NCBI RefSeq assembly: GCF_020010905.1
Contig: NZ_JAGJBY010000001.1
Coordinates: 1,508,001 to 1,572,000 of the forward strand
Reading direction: 5' to 3'
Source of the DNA: Streptomyces acidiscabies
GTDB lineage: Bacteria > Actinomycetota > Actinomycetes > Streptomycetales > Streptomycetaceae
Length of the DNA: 64,000 nucleotides
Both the position numbers and the translations under genes were made by a program. Under the pieces are notes generated by a model that was not told the origin of the DNA, did not search any database, and saw only the letters and a list, made by a program, of their open reading frames with translations. Within the stretch, counting starts at the first letter, position 1; each line of letters starts with the position of its first letter. Positions 8,380 through 17,506 of this stretch are shown in pieces.

Positions 8380-9078
8380 TTACTTCAGGGCGGCCACGAC
8401 CTTCTCCGTCAGCTTCTTCGCGCCGCCGGCACCGTTGGAGGGGCCGTCCGTCGAGAGGACACTGACGACGTTCGTGCCCACGCGGGACGCGATCAGGGTG
8501 GTGCCGGTCTCCCAGGCGTCGCTCGTGAGGGTGATCGTGTACGCCTCGTCACCGAGGGCGGGGCCGGCGGTTCCGGTGATCTTGACCTTGCTCTTCGTGT
8601 CCGCGTCCGTGTAGCTCGGGCAGGCGGCCACGACCTTCTTCAGCGCCGTCATCACGTCCGCCGACGTCGTGCCCCGGTACGCGTCTATCTCCTGGTCCAG
8701 CTCGGCGGTCGTGTTCTTGTTCATGTACGACGCCTGCGCGAACGAGACGCCCTTGATGCCGGTCAGCTCGATCCACGCGGTGCCGCCGAAACCGGCGCAG
8801 TCGGGCTTCGCCGCCGTCGTCTCCGGGGCTCTGTACGTGTCCCCCGTGTCCCGCGTCGCCGTCGGGTCCACCTCGAAGCCGGACGCGAAGTACGTCGCCG
8901 GCGCGAGCGCCTTCTTGAGTGCGGCGCCGGTCAGGATGCCCTTGTTCGGGTCGGCGGGCTTGGCCTTGTTCGCAGCGGCGGCCGGAGCGGAGTCCGAGTC
9001 CGAGTTCGAGGAGCAGGCCGCCAGGGCGAGGGGGAGGGCGGCGGCGACGGCGAGCGTCTTGAGGGTGCGGGAGCGCAT
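8380..9078 (-). CDS. secreted lipoprotein, sensor-domain-like
   Basis: 232 residues. The signal peptide ends in LALAAC (lipobox Cys22), followed by a Ser/Asp/Ala-rich linker. The mature part (about 45-232) contains paired cysteines and the segment PDCAGFGGTAWIELTG. It resembles the extracellular sensor-domain (PknH-type) lipoproteins abundant in Streptomyces. I prefer the ATG at 9078, which has AAGGA at the right distance, over the in-frame ATG at 9102. Ligand unknown. Confidence 0.7.
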   Translation of the reverse strand: MRSRTLKTLAVAAALPLALAACSSNSDSDSAPAAAANKAKPADPNKGILTGAALKKALAPATYFASGFEVDPTATRDTGDTYRAPETTAAKPDCAGFGGTAWIELTGIKGVSFAQASYMNKNTTAELDQEIDAYRGTTSADVMTALKKVVAACPSYTDADTKSKVKITGTAGPALGDEAYTITLTSDAWETGTTLIASRVGTNVVSVLSTDGPSNGAGGAKKLTEKVVAALK

Positions 9079-9243
9079 GGATGTCCTTGAGCTGTCGTAC
9101 ACAAACGTGTGGGCCTGACGGTCGCCAGGCCCGAAGGGTTGATCATAAGAAGGTAAAGGACATGAAAAAGTCTCCGGATTCCCAAAGGTGGATCAAAGGG
9201 GGTGCGATTTCTTCACCGCCCGCTCTTCCCTAGGGTGGGGCCG

Positions 9244-9312
9244 ATGTCCCTCGAACCCGAGCGCGCTGTGAGGTATCTGATGGCCACCCCCGACAACCGG
9301 CGGAAGCGGTGA
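9244..9312 (+). CDS. possible 22-residue leader ORF coupled to the DUF2625 gene
   Basis: ATG with GGGTGGGG upstream opens a 22-codon frame rich in Arg and Pro. Its TGA overlaps the GTG of the next gene (GTGA). The arrangement is what translational coupling looks like, and the downstream gene otherwise has only a weak ribosome binding site. It could equally be chance. Confidence 0.35.
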   Translation: MSLEPERAVRYLMATPDNRRKR

Positions 9313-9998
9313 CCCGTCTCGGCGCCTGGGAGGCGTTCCAGCAGGCTGTCGCCGAAAGCCCCGTGGACGTACGGGTGTTGGACGGGGACGAGGTGGGCCG
9401 GCGGCGCTGCGTCAAGCAGATGGGGTTCACCTCGCAGTCCGTGCTCGGGGCGGTGATCTCCAACTGCGGCGGGTTCGTCGTCGACGGGGGATGGGTGAGG
9501 GTGCTCGGGGGCGGGGCGGACGGACTCCCGGACATCGGACGCGTCAACGGCTTTCCGGGCCCCGTCGAGCCCGGGCAGACCCCCGCCAGGCTCATCGTCG
9601 GGTACGACGTCCTCGGCGGCGTGTTCGCGCTCAACTTCGCCGATCCCGCCGACGCCGGACCGCTCGGCATACCGGAGGCGATCAGCTACTTCGCTCCCGA
9701 CAGCCTCCGGTGGGAGCCCTTGGAACTGCCTTACAGCACCTGGGCGTTCTGGCTGCTGTCCGGGCAACTGGAGCTGTTCTACAAGAGGTTCCGGTGGGAC
9801 GGCTGGCGCGAGGAGATCGCCGGGCTCGGGCTCGACGAGGGGATCTCCACGTACCCGCACCTGTGGACCGTCGTGGCGTACAAGAACCCCGCCGGTGTCA
9901 CCCGGACCCCCGTACCCATGCGCCAACTCCTCGACACCGAACGCGACTTCGCGCTACGGAGGGAATCGGCCGACCCCGGCCCGCTCGGCGACGTGTGA
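9309..9998 (+). CDS. DUF2625 family protein
   Basis: 229 residues without signal peptide or membrane helices. Motifs such as LGAWEAFQQAV at the start, ISNCGGFVVDGGWVRVLG, and YFAPDSLRWEPL match my memory of the DUF2625 family, cytoplasmic proteins of unknown function scattered in bacteria. The GTG at 9309 overlaps a short upstream frame. No operon partner follows; the next gene is convergent. Confidence 0.7.
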   Translation: MTRLGAWEAFQQAVAESPVDVRVLDGDEVGRRRCVKQMGFTSQSVLGAVISNCGGFVVDGGWVRVLGGGADGLPDIGRVNGFPGPVEPGQTPARLIVGYDVLGGVFALNFADPADAGPLGIPEAISYFAPDSLRWEPLELPYSTWAFWLLSGQLELFYKRFRWDGWREEIAGLGLDEGISTYPHLWTVVAYKNPAGVTRTPVPMRQLLDTERDFALRRESADPGPLGDV

Positions 9999-10001
9999 GC
10001 C

Positions 10002-10421
10002 TCAGCGGCCGTACGGATGGGCGTACGGCGCCGGCGCCCCGTACCGCACCGGTGGTGCCTGCCGCGACTTGGGGTCGAACGCCGCGAACAGGAGCAGCGC
10101 CGTCCCCATCGCCGTACCGAAGAGGAGGACGAAGCCGAAGACGCCGTCGCCCACGCCGTCCTCCAGGGCGATGAGCCAGGTCCAGACGGCGGCCTCGTAC
10201 GTCACGAAGGACGCGCACGCGGTCCAGTCGGAGGGCAGGCCGCGGCGGAGCGCGAGGTAGAGGAAGGGGATCCAGAGGAAGAGGCCGAACGTGCCCCACA
10301 CGGGCAGCGTCCAGGCGATGCGCTGCCCCCAGCCCGCCTCAAGACGCTTCGGGGAACGTGAACTCGGCGGTGGCGTCGAGTAGTTGTAGCCGCCTGGTAT
10401 GCCTGCCATGCCCGTTCCCAT
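10002..10421 (-). CDS. small membrane protein, unknown function
   Basis: 139 residues. The N-terminus is Gly/Pro/Ser-rich and three hydrophobic segments follow (about 35-55, 70-90 and 98-115), then a basic, tyrosine-rich tail. The start may be Met1 or Met5. Convergent with the DUF2625 gene, the stops lying 3 bases apart. No recognisable family. Confidence 0.55.
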   Translation of the reverse strand: MGTGMAGIPGGYNYSTPPPSSRSPKRLEAGWGQRIAWTLPVWGTFGLFLWIPFLYLALRRGLPSDWTACASFVTYEAAVWTWLIALEDGVGDGVFGFVLLFGTAMGTALLLFAAFDPKSRQAPPVRYGAPAPYAHPYGR

Positions 10422-10595
10422 CCCGCCCTCGTGTCCGGTCAGCGTAGGACACCGGGTTCGCCGGGTCCGACGCGCGGCTCCCCTTTACTGTGGCATGGGG
10501 GATTCTTGTGACGATCGGAAACCGGTGTTTCCGGGACGCGGGAACGCGATCGGTTACCTTGCGACGCGCACGTTTGAACGAATCAAGGGGTGGGA

Positions 10596-11426
10596 ATGGC
10601 AGAGCACCGGCAGTCGAGGAAGCGCAGATACATCGCGTGGGGCGTGGCGAGCGCCGTCGTGGTCGCGGGGGGCGCGGTCGCGGCGCAGCAGTCGATGGCC
10701 GCGACCGTCTGGCCGGCGCAGAAGACGTACACGGGGCGCGCGTTCGACACGTGCACCGCCCCCTCGCTCGCCGCGATGAAGGCGTGGAAGGCCAACGGCT
10801 ACTACGGCGGCGCGGCCGTCTACATCGGCGGCAAGAACCGCGGCTGCGCCCAGCCGAACCTCACCAACTCCTGGGTGAAGTCGGTGAATTCGCAAGGCTG
10901 GAAGCTGATTCCGCTGTACGTCGGCGCGCAGCCGCCGTGCCAGACCGGGTCCAGCCCCGAGAAGATCACCGCCGCCACGGCGACCTCGCTCGGCGCGACC
11001 GACGCCGCCGACGCCGTCACCAAGGCGTCCGCGCTCGGCATGAAGGCCGGCAGCCCGATCTACCTCGACATGGAGGCGTACGACGTCACCAACAAGGCGT
11101 GCAACGACGCCGTGTTGGCGTATGTGCGGTCGTTCACGAAGACGCTGCGGGGCAAGGTCTACCGCGCCGGGTACTACGGGTTCACGTCGTCCAGCGCGAA
11201 GGCGATCGCGACCGCCACCAACAAGACCGACCTGCCGGGCAACCTCTGGTACGCGCTGTGGGACGGGAAGGACACGACCACCGCCGACTGGCCCTGGGGC
11301 AAGGACCAGTTCACCGACCACAGCCGGGGCCACCAGTACCAGGTCAACAGCAAGGAGACGCGCGGCGGTTACACGATCACCGTCGACCGGGACACGTGGG
11401 ACGCGCCGGTCGCGATCGTGGGCTGA
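10596..11426 (+). CDS. secreted DUF1906 (Rv2525c-like) glycoside-hydrolase-type protein
   Basis: 276 residues. A twin-basic N-terminus (RKRRYIAWG) and hydrophobic stretch to AAQQSMAA form an export signal, possibly Tat-dependent as in mycobacterial Rv2525c. The mature part starts GRAFDTCTAPSLAAMKAWK and includes YYGGAAVYIGG, IPLYVG, IYLDMEAYD and AGYYGFTSS. These fit the DUF1906 TIM-barrel, with Asp and Glu of LDMEAYD the likely acidic catalytic pair. The ATG at 10596 has AAGGGG 5 bases upstream. Probable role: acting on cell-wall or other polysaccharide outside the cell. Confidence 0.82.
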   Translation: MAEHRQSRKRRYIAWGVASAVVVAGGAVAAQQSMAATVWPAQKTYTGRAFDTCTAPSLAAMKAWKANGYYGGAAVYIGGKNRGCAQPNLTNSWVKSVNSQGWKLIPLYVGAQPPCQTGSSPEKITAATATSLGATDAADAVTKASALGMKAGSPIYLDMEAYDVTNKACNDAVLAYVRSFTKTLRGKVYRAGYYGFTSSSAKAIATATNKTDLPGNLWYALWDGKDTTTADWPWGKDQFTDHSRGHQYQVNSKETRGGYTITVDRDTWDAPVAIVG

Positions 11427-11610
11427 TGTCCAGGGGAGTTTCTCGAACACGCGCCGGACTGCACCCCCTGAGCGCGTGACGCGGGCGCGGCGGTGCCCCA
11501 AGTCCCGGTGAATCGTTGGTCGAATGGGTTGGCCCCAGGCGTACCACTGCCTACCATCGATCACCGCAAGACTTTGTGCACCGCCGCACAAGCTCCTACA
11601 GGAGGTCCCC

Positions 11611-12243
11611 TTGCCCCGCCGTCGTCGCACCGCGCTCCTGCTGACCGCCACGATCGCCGCGGCAGCCCCCCTCCTGACCGCCTGCGGGAACGACGCGCAC
11701 CCTGGTGCAGCGGCCGTCGTCGGCGGCCAGCGGATCACCGTCTCGCAGCTGGAGAACCGGGTCAACGAGGTCCGCTCCGCCCAGCGTGCGTCCGTCAAGG
11801 ACGACGCTCAGTACGCGCAGGCCATCGCGCAGACCGGGACGCTCACGCGGGACACGCTGCACGGGATGGTTCTCGACAAGGTCCTCCAGAAGGCCGCCGA
11901 GAACGCGGGAGTTGCCGTCAGCCGGCGTGAAGTCCAGCAGATGCGGGCCGGGTTGGAGCAGCAGGCCGGTGGGCCTGAGGGGCTGGAGACGGCCTGGCTC
12001 CAGCAGTACGGGGTGCCGCCGCAGCGGCTCGACGAGAACCTCCATCTCCAGCTGGAGGCGCAGAAGTTGGCGGCGAAGCTGGGGACGGACACCAGTCAGC
12101 CGGCGTTCTGGAACGCGTTGTCGACGGCGTCGAAGGAGCTGGGGGTGGATCTCAATCCTCGGTACGGGGGGTGGGATGTGAAGAAGGTGAGCCGGGTGGA
12201 TGCGGCTACGCCTTGGGTGCGGGAGATCGCTGCGGGGGCGTAG
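11611..12243 (+). CDS. SurA-N-domain-like secreted lipoprotein
   Basis: 210 residues starting at a TTG with a perfect AGGAGGT four bases away, which decides the start. The signal peptide ends in LLTAC (lipobox Cys25). The mature protein begins AAVVGGQRITVSQLENRVNEV, the usual opening of SurA/PrsA-type N-domains. It continues as a helical, Gln-rich chaperone-like region but shows no PPIase parvulin domain. It probably assists folding of exported proteins. It precedes mazG, as SurA-like lipoproteins often do in Streptomyces. Confidence 0.75.
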   Translation: MPRRRRTALLLTATIAAAAPLLTACGNDAHPGAAAVVGGQRITVSQLENRVNEVRSAQRASVKDDAQYAQAIAQTGTLTRDTLHGMVLDKVLQKAAENAGVAVSRREVQQMRAGLEQQAGGPEGLETAWLQQYGVPPQRLDENLHLQLEAQKLAAKLGTDTSQPAFWNALSTASKELGVDLNPRYGGWDVKKVSRVDAATPWVREIAAGA

Positions 12244-12336
12244 GGGGTGGCGGCATACAAGATGGTCGTACGACTTTCATCCCCAGGCTGTGGATAACTT
12301 TCCGGGCGGGATCGGAGGGTGGGTTACGTTCGAGGT

Positions 12337-13323
12337 GTGAACGAAACCAGCCCCGCAGATCCCGCGCGGTCCACCGGCCGCATCGTCCTCCTCACCACCA
12401 GCCACCGCGTCGCCCCCGGCCTGCTCTCCTGGTCCGCCTGGCAGGTGCTCCGTACGGCGGACCTGGTCGTCTGTGCGGACGGCGCGCATCCTCAGGTGCC
12501 GTATCTGCGGGAGGCCGGTGTCGACGTCTCCGCGGAGGCGCCCGGTGCCGAGGAGCTGGTGGCCGAGTGTGCCGGCGGGCGGACCGTGGTCGTCGTCGCC
12601 ACCGGTGAGGGGGAGCCCGCCCTCACCGACGGGCTCGCCCGTCTCGCCGGGTCCGGGCGGGTCGCCATGCCCGAGCTGGAACTCCTCCCCGCCTCCTACG
12701 ACCTTCCCGGCGCCCGCCTCCTCGACCTCGTCCAGGTCATGGACCGGATCCGTCTCGCCTGCCCCTGGTCCTCGCAGCAGACCCACAAGGGGCTCGCGAA
12801 GTACGCGGTCGAGGAGTCGTACGAACTCGTCGAGGCGATCGAGGAGGGCGACTACGACGAACTCCGCGAGGAACTCGGCGACGTCCTGCTCCAGGTCGTC
12901 TTCCACGCGCGCATCGCCGAGGACGCCGAGGAGGAGGCGTTCTCCATCGACGACGTCGCCGCGACGATCGTCACGAAGCTGATCCATCGCCATCCGCACG
13001 TCTTCGGTGACGCGGTCGCCACGACGCCCGAGGAGGTCAAGGAGCACTGGCTGCGCACGAAGGCGATCGAAAAACGCCGGGCGTCCGTCACGGACGGCGT
13101 CCCCCTCCACCAGCCGGCCCTCGCCCTCGCGGCGAAGCTGACGTCCCGGGTCCGGACGGCCGGGCTGGACGTGCCGCTGCCGGGTGGTCAGGGCGTGGGG
13201 TACGAGCTGCTGGCGCTCGCGGCTCGGGCCGAGACGGAGGGGGTGGACCCGGAGGCGGCGTTGCGGGCGGCGGCTCGGGTGTACCGGGAGGCGGTTCGGG
13301 GGGTCGAGGGGGTGGAGGGCTGA
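12337..13323 (+). CDS. mazG: nucleoside triphosphate pyrophosphohydrolase MazG
   Basis: 328 residues. The C-terminal MazG domain has the metal-binding signature EExxE followed by ExxD, seen as KYAVEESYELVEAI and LREELGDVLLQVVFHARIAEDA. A second conserved part reads TTPEEVKEHWLRTKAIEK. The first 110 residues form the extra N-terminal domain common to actinobacterial MazG. The enzyme hydrolyses NTPs to NMP and PPi and cleans up aberrant nucleotides. I chose the GTG at 12337 over that at 12319 by similarity to other Streptomyces MazG N-termini. TACGTT seven bases upstream could be a -10 box of a leaderless transcript. Confidence 0.85.
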   Translation: MNETSPADPARSTGRIVLLTTSHRVAPGLLSWSAWQVLRTADLVVCADGAHPQVPYLREAGVDVSAEAPGAEELVAECAGGRTVVVVATGEGEPALTDGLARLAGSGRVAMPELELLPASYDLPGARLLDLVQVMDRIRLACPWSSQQTHKGLAKYAVEESYELVEAIEEGDYDELREELGDVLLQVVFHARIAEDAEEEAFSIDDVAATIVTKLIHRHPHVFGDAVATTPEEVKEHWLRTKAIEKRRASVTDGVPLHQPALALAAKLTSRVRTAGLDVPLPGGQGVGYELLALAARAETEGVDPEAALRAAARVYREAVRGVEGVEG

Positions 13324-13417
13324 CGGGGCCCGGCGGGATATGGGTGTCGTCACGGATAGGCCCCCTCTCCCCGTGACGTCAGGCTGTACGTCAGTCAGTT
13401 CGAGAACGGGGAATCTT

Positions 13418-13837
13418 GTGTTTCGTCATGTGTCCAGGACGTCGCTCGCGTTGGCCGCGGTCGCGGTGTTCGGTCTGACCGGGATGTCGGGGTCGGCGCA
13501 GGCCGCCGATGCGGGGATCCTCAGCGCGACCGGCTGCGCCGGCAACGCGGGGTCGACGGACGGTTCGGGTTCGGTCTGCCTGGAGATCAAGGGAACCAAG
13601 CTGCACGTCGACAGCTTCAAGCTGTCCAAGAAGTCCAACAACCGCGCCTGGACGGACCGCCCGATCTTCGAGATCGGCAGCACGTACGGCTACTACGGCA
13701 CCCTGGAGAACGCCTCCCGCACCGAGACGGTAACCGTCGGCTCCGCCGTCAACCAGAGCTTCGCCAACAACACGAAGGCGTGCGGCTGGTGGGAGAAGTA
13801 CCCCGGGACGAAGGCTTGCGTGACGATCCACAACTGA
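13418..13837 (+). CDS. small secreted protein, unknown function
   Basis: 139 residues starting at a GTG with GGGGA 5 bases upstream. A clear Sec signal peptide runs to SGSAQAA. The mature domain of about 105 residues has four cysteines (CAGNAG, SVCLEI, KACGW, KACVTI), probably two disulfides, and a beta-rich pattern. No catalytic motif is visible. Similar small secreted proteins of unknown function are frequent in Streptomyces. Confidence 0.65.
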   Translation: MFRHVSRTSLALAAVAVFGLTGMSGSAQAADAGILSATGCAGNAGSTDGSGSVCLEIKGTKLHVDSFKLSKKSNNRAWTDRPIFEIGSTYGYYGTLENASRTETVTVGSAVNQSFANNTKACGWWEKYPGTKACVTIHN

Positions 13838-14440
13838 TCGCCGCGAGCGGGTAGTTGGGGACGCCCTGTCCACCGAGGGGTCGGTGGGCGGGGCGTTGGG
13901 CTGGTTGTTCAGGGGGCAGCTCTGCCGGGAGGTGGGGGAGAGCGAGGAGCCGGGATCGGCGGGCCGGGGTGGTGGCTACGCCGAGTTGGGCGTTCGGGGT
14001 ATGCCGTGAGTTCTGGACGCCGGCCGCTCGAACGGTTGCGTTCACGCGGTGGGGCGCGAGTCTGCGGGGGCACGAGAGCGCCTTCGGTGGAACGCCGGGT
14101 GGTGAACTCCAGGTCGGCAAGGTGGCTGTCGTCGTACCTTCGCGGCGGCAGGGCGGCAGGGCGGCAGGGCGGCAGGGCGGCAGGGCGGCAGGGCGGCAGG
14201 GCGGCAGGGCGGCAGGGCGGCAGGGCGGCAGGGCGGGTCGGGGTGAGCCGCGTGGGTGTGGTTCCGAGGTGGTTCGGGGCGCGTTGTGTGGGGAGGGTGG
14301 TTCGGGTGGAGCCGTCTGTGGGGAGGACGTTTCCGAGTGTTGCCGGAGTGTTCCGCGAGAGGCGTTCCGTGGCGGGAATTCGGCGGCGGGGACGAGTACG
14401 GTGGGATTTCTGATCCGGTTCGCGGGGCGCGGGGGCGTGT
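13838..14440. other. 603-bp gap with an 8-bp minisatellite
   Basis: No convincing gene. Open frames crossing it are driven by the repeat at 14145-14232, which reads as a low-complexity Gly/Arg/Gln peptide in every frame, and lack ribosome binding sites. The region probably carries the promoter of the STAND-like gene, but I cannot point to a clear -10/-35 pair. Confidence 0.5.
14145..14232. repeat. 11 perfect copies of the 8-bp unit GCGGCAGG
   Basis: Counted directly: 11 uninterrupted head-to-tail copies, with a partial unit on each side. The copies are identical, which points to recent expansion by replication slippage. It lies about 210 bases before the start of the STAND-like gene. Confidence 0.97.
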
Positions 14441-17400
14441 ATGGAGCGGGAGTTGGAGGAGTTGGCGGTCAGGGCGGCGGTGGTGTTCAGTGCCGCGCTG
14501 GGGTCGGAGACCGAGGTGGGGGCGGAGGTTCGGGGCGCGTTCCATAAGTGGTTCGATGCCGTGAGCCCGCACCGCCGTGTCGGTCTGGTGACGTTTCATG
14601 TCACCTCGACGGGGTCGGTCGAGACCTGTGCCCGTCACATCCGCAGGTATCTCGCCCAGGCAAAGGACACCGCTTCGGCCGCCGCCCTGCTCCACGACCT
14701 GACCGACCGCTACGAGAGTTACGCGGACTTCACCCCGCAGGCTAGCCTCGGCACTCCGTCCGCCGACCTGCCCCATGAGCTGACCGACCGCCACGCGGGC
14801 CTCACCCCGCAGGCAGGCCCCGGCACTCCTGAGGGAAGCGCCGCGTTCGGCACCCTCACCGTCGACTGGCGAACCATCTCCGACGCCCTCAGGAACCCGG
14901 GCCGGAACACAGCCCCCGACGCCCAGCCGAACCCCGCGTCCCCCGACCGCACGGACCGGGTCGCCACCCTCACCTCCATGCTCGTAGGCGCGAAGCTGGA
15001 ACAACCGCCCCCGGCAGCTCAGCACGAGCCGCCCCCGGAGCCGAAAGACACCTCCCAAGCAGCCCCGCCCCGGAACGGCCACAGCCCCGCTCACACACCC
15101 GAGCGGGAAGCCTCACTCACCCCTCCCGGCCAGGAAGACGCCCCCCGAGCCGAGCACCCCCGGAACGGCCACCACTCCGCCCAGGCGCCGGAGCCGGACG
15201 ACGTGCCCCGAGCTGACGCGCCCTGGAACGGTCGCCGTACCGCCCGAACTCCCGAGCGGGAAGCCTCACTTACCCCTCCCGGCAACGCTTCCGCCTCTCT
15301 AGGTCCGGGAGACGCGCTCCGCGCTGATCACCCCCGCAGCGGCCCCCACTCCGCCCAGACCCCGGAGCCGGGAGACACCCCCCGCACTGACCACCCCCGC
15401 AATAGCCACCACCCCACCCAGCTCCCCAACCCGGAAGCCCCACCCTCGACCCACCTCCCCGCCACCTCGCCCTTCAGCCTCCCGGCACCGGCATCCCCCC
15501 ACACGCGCCCCCAAGAGCACGCCCCCTCGGCACCCACCGACGCCCACCCCACCCCACCCCAGCAATACGACCCCCCGTCCCTCGCCCCCGAGGACGCCGC
15601 TCACCCCGACCCGACCCCCACCCCCTCCGACCCCGACCTCCCCCCAGCCTCCGCCACCCCTCCCCGCGACCACGTCGACTTCAGCCGAGGCACCTTCCAC
15701 GGCCCCGTCACCGGCGCTGTCGGCGGCAACGTCTACTTCAACCACCCCACCCCCACCCACCCCGACCCCACGACCTGGCCCACCCTCGCCGACCTCACCG
15801 ACGCCGAGGCTCTTGGCCACGGTGTGCGGGAGGCGCGGCGGGTGGAGGATGGGGCCGAGTTGCCGTTGTACGTCGTGCGGGATGTGGAGACGGGACGGGA
15901 CTGGTTCGGGGGCGGCGGGCTGCTGGTGCTCACCGGGAGGAAGCTCGCGGGGAAGACCCGTACCGCTTGGGAGGCGTTGTTCGAACTGCCTCCGGACACA
16001 CGGGTGTTCGCGCCCTCGCCCGGCACAGACCTGCGTGCCCTGCCCGCCCTGCTCGCGGACCACCCCGGCAGACACGTCCTGTGGCTGGACGACCTGGACG
16101 CCCACCTGAGCGAACGCCACCTGGACATCAAGCTGCTGACCGAGCTGACCAGGGCCCGCGTACAGATCGTGGGCACGATGAACGACGACGTGTACGACGC
16201 GTACGTGAACGACACGGACAGCCCGGCGCACCGCGTCCTGGTCCGCGCCACGAAGGAACGTCTGAGCACGGCGTGGAGCGACACCGAACTGGCGAGGGCG
16301 CGCAACAGCGAGGACCCGAGGCTGACCGAGGCGCTGGAGTGGCGCGGGGACACCGGCGTCACGCAGTACCTGGCGGTCGCCCCCCTGCTGGCGGACACCT
16401 GGCGCCGGATGCTCGTCGCACGCAGCCGGCGCGACCCCCGCGAGTACCTGCTGCTGGCGTCGGTCGACCTCGCACGGTGCGGTGTGCGCGGCGGCTTGAC
16501 ACGGGACCTGCTGGCCAGGGCACAGACGGCCTGCTACGGCCACACCGCGGCTGTGGACGAGGCCCTGGCCTGGGCGTCCGAGCGCCGGTACGGCGTCACC
16601 GGCCTGCTGGTCCCCGGCAACCGGAAGGACACGTGGCGCCCCCACGGCGCCCTGGTCGCGGCAGCGCTGCGCGAGGACAGGCCGATACCGGTCGGCATCT
16701 GGCGCGAAGCCCTCGCGGACACCTCGTACGACGCCGAGGACCGGCACACCGTCCACATCAACGCGCGCACCCACTTCACCCCGAGGGCGGCGAAAGGCGA
16801 CCTCGACGCGATGCACATGCTCGGCCTGCTCAAGGAGGCCGAGGGCGACCCAAACGGCGCGATGCACTGGTTCCGGAAGGCCGCAGACGCCGGGTGCCAC
16901 GAGGTCGCGGAACGGGTCGGCGCCTATTTGCTCAGCAAGAATCACCCCGACCAAGCCCTCCCCTACCTCCGCCAGGCCACCGACCACGCCCCCACCCCCA
17001 CAGCCCACCGCCTCCTCGCCGAAGCCCACCTCACCCTCGCCGAACAAGCTCTCCACAAAGCCGCCGAGGCCAACGACAGGCACGCGGCCGGACAACTCGG
17101 CGACCTCGAACTCCGCCTAGGCGACGCCTCCCGAGCCGCGCAGTACTACCTCCGCAAGGACCAGCCCACCCCCCTCGCCCGCAACCTCGCCGCCTACCAC
17201 GTCCTACGCGGCGAGCCCGAGACCGCCCAGCCCTACCTGGAGCGCGCGGCCCACGACGGCGACGACAGAGCCGTACGCATCCTCGACGACCTCCGCGCCG
17301 GCCCGCAGACCCTCCAGGACGCCGAGTCGTACTTCAGGGGTAGTACCGACCCCCAGGACCTCGCGCACCTCGGCGTAGTACTTGAGAGGTCGGGTCGTAG

Positions 17401-17506
17401 TACCGAGGCGCTACAGACGTACGACGAGGCCGCCGCGCAAGGGGACGCCTTCGCCCAGGCCCGAGCCGAAGCACTCCGGCGTGAACGGGATACCGTCGAC
17501 GAGTGA
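14441..17506 (+). CDS. STAND-like P-loop ATPase with Sel1/TPR repeats
   Basis: 1021 residues. Order of parts: an N-terminal helical domain of about 90 residues (VFSAALGSETEVGAEVRGAF); a long Pro/His-rich linker with imperfect repeats (about 200-335); a short Gly/Val/Asn-rich segment at 411-436; a P-loop NTPase core with Walker A GRKLAGKT (from residue 499) and Walker B VLWLDDLD (about 546-552); then Sel1/TPR-type repeats (about 785-1015) such as GDLDAMHMLGLLKEAEGD. This is the plan of signal-transducing STAND/NLR-like proteins: effector, switch, sensor. Its stop overlaps the P450 start (GTGA). Role unknown; anti-phage or regulatory functions are known for relatives. Confidence 0.7.
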   Translation: MERELEELAVRAAVVFSAALGSETEVGAEVRGAFHKWFDAVSPHRRVGLVTFHVTSTGSVETCARHIRRYLAQAKDTASAAALLHDLTDRYESYADFTPQASLGTPSADLPHELTDRHAGLTPQAGPGTPEGSAAFGTLTVDWRTISDALRNPGRNTAPDAQPNPASPDRTDRVATLTSMLVGAKLEQPPPAAQHEPPPEPKDTSQAAPPRNGHSPAHTPEREASLTPPGQEDAPRAEHPRNGHHSAQAPEPDDVPRADAPWNGRRTARTPEREASLTPPGNASASLGPGDALRADHPRSGPHSAQTPEPGDTPRTDHPRNSHHPTQLPNPEAPPSTHLPATSPFSLPAPASPHTRPQEHAPSAPTDAHPTPPQQYDPPSLAPEDAAHPDPTPTPSDPDLPPASATPPRDHVDFSRGTFHGPVTGAVGGNVYFNHPTPTHPDPTTWPTLADLTDAEALGHGVREARRVEDGAELPLYVVRDVETGRDWFGGGGLLVLTGRKLAGKTRTAWEALFELPPDTRVFAPSPGTDLRALPALLADHPGRHVLWLDDLDAHLSERHLDIKLLTELTRARVQIVGTMNDDVYDAYVNDTDSPAHRVLVRATKERLSTAWSDTELARARNSEDPRLTEALEWRGDTGVTQYLAVAPLLADTWRRMLVARSRRDPREYLLLASVDLARCGVRGGLTRDLLARAQTACYGHTAAVDEALAWASERRYGVTGLLVPGNRKDTWRPHGALVAAALREDRPIPVGIWREALADTSYDAEDRHTVHINARTHFTPRAAKGDLDAMHMLGLLKEAEGDPNGAMHWFRKAADAGCHEVAERVGAYLLSKNHPDQALPYLRQATDHAPTPTAHRLLAEAHLTLAEQALHKAAEANDRHAAGQLGDLELRLGDASRAAQYYLRKDQPTPLARNLAAYHVLRGEPETAQPYLERAAHDGDDRAVRILDDLRAGPQTLQDAESYFRGSTDPQDLAHLGVVLERSGRSTEALQTYDEAAAQGDAFAQARAEALRRERDTVDE
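15038..15445 (+). repeat. imperfect coding repeats in the Pro/His-rich linker
   Basis: At least five degenerate units of about 22-36 codons. They share the core D-x-PRA-(E/D)HPRNGHHSAQ-x-PEP, and two units contain the identical segment TPEREASLTPPG. They make a disordered spacer between the N-terminal domain and the NTPase. Confidence 0.75.

Noticed and set aside
12319..12336. Earlier GTG start for MazG
   Set aside because: The purine run would be directly against the start codon and the extra residues do not resemble MazG N-termini.
14145..14232. CRISPR-like array
   Set aside because: The 8-bp units are contiguous without spacers, so it is a minisatellite.
15299..17095. 598-codon minus-strand frame opposite the STAND-like gene
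   Set aside because: Low-complexity Gly/Val product, no start site, mirror of the coding strand with Walker motifs.
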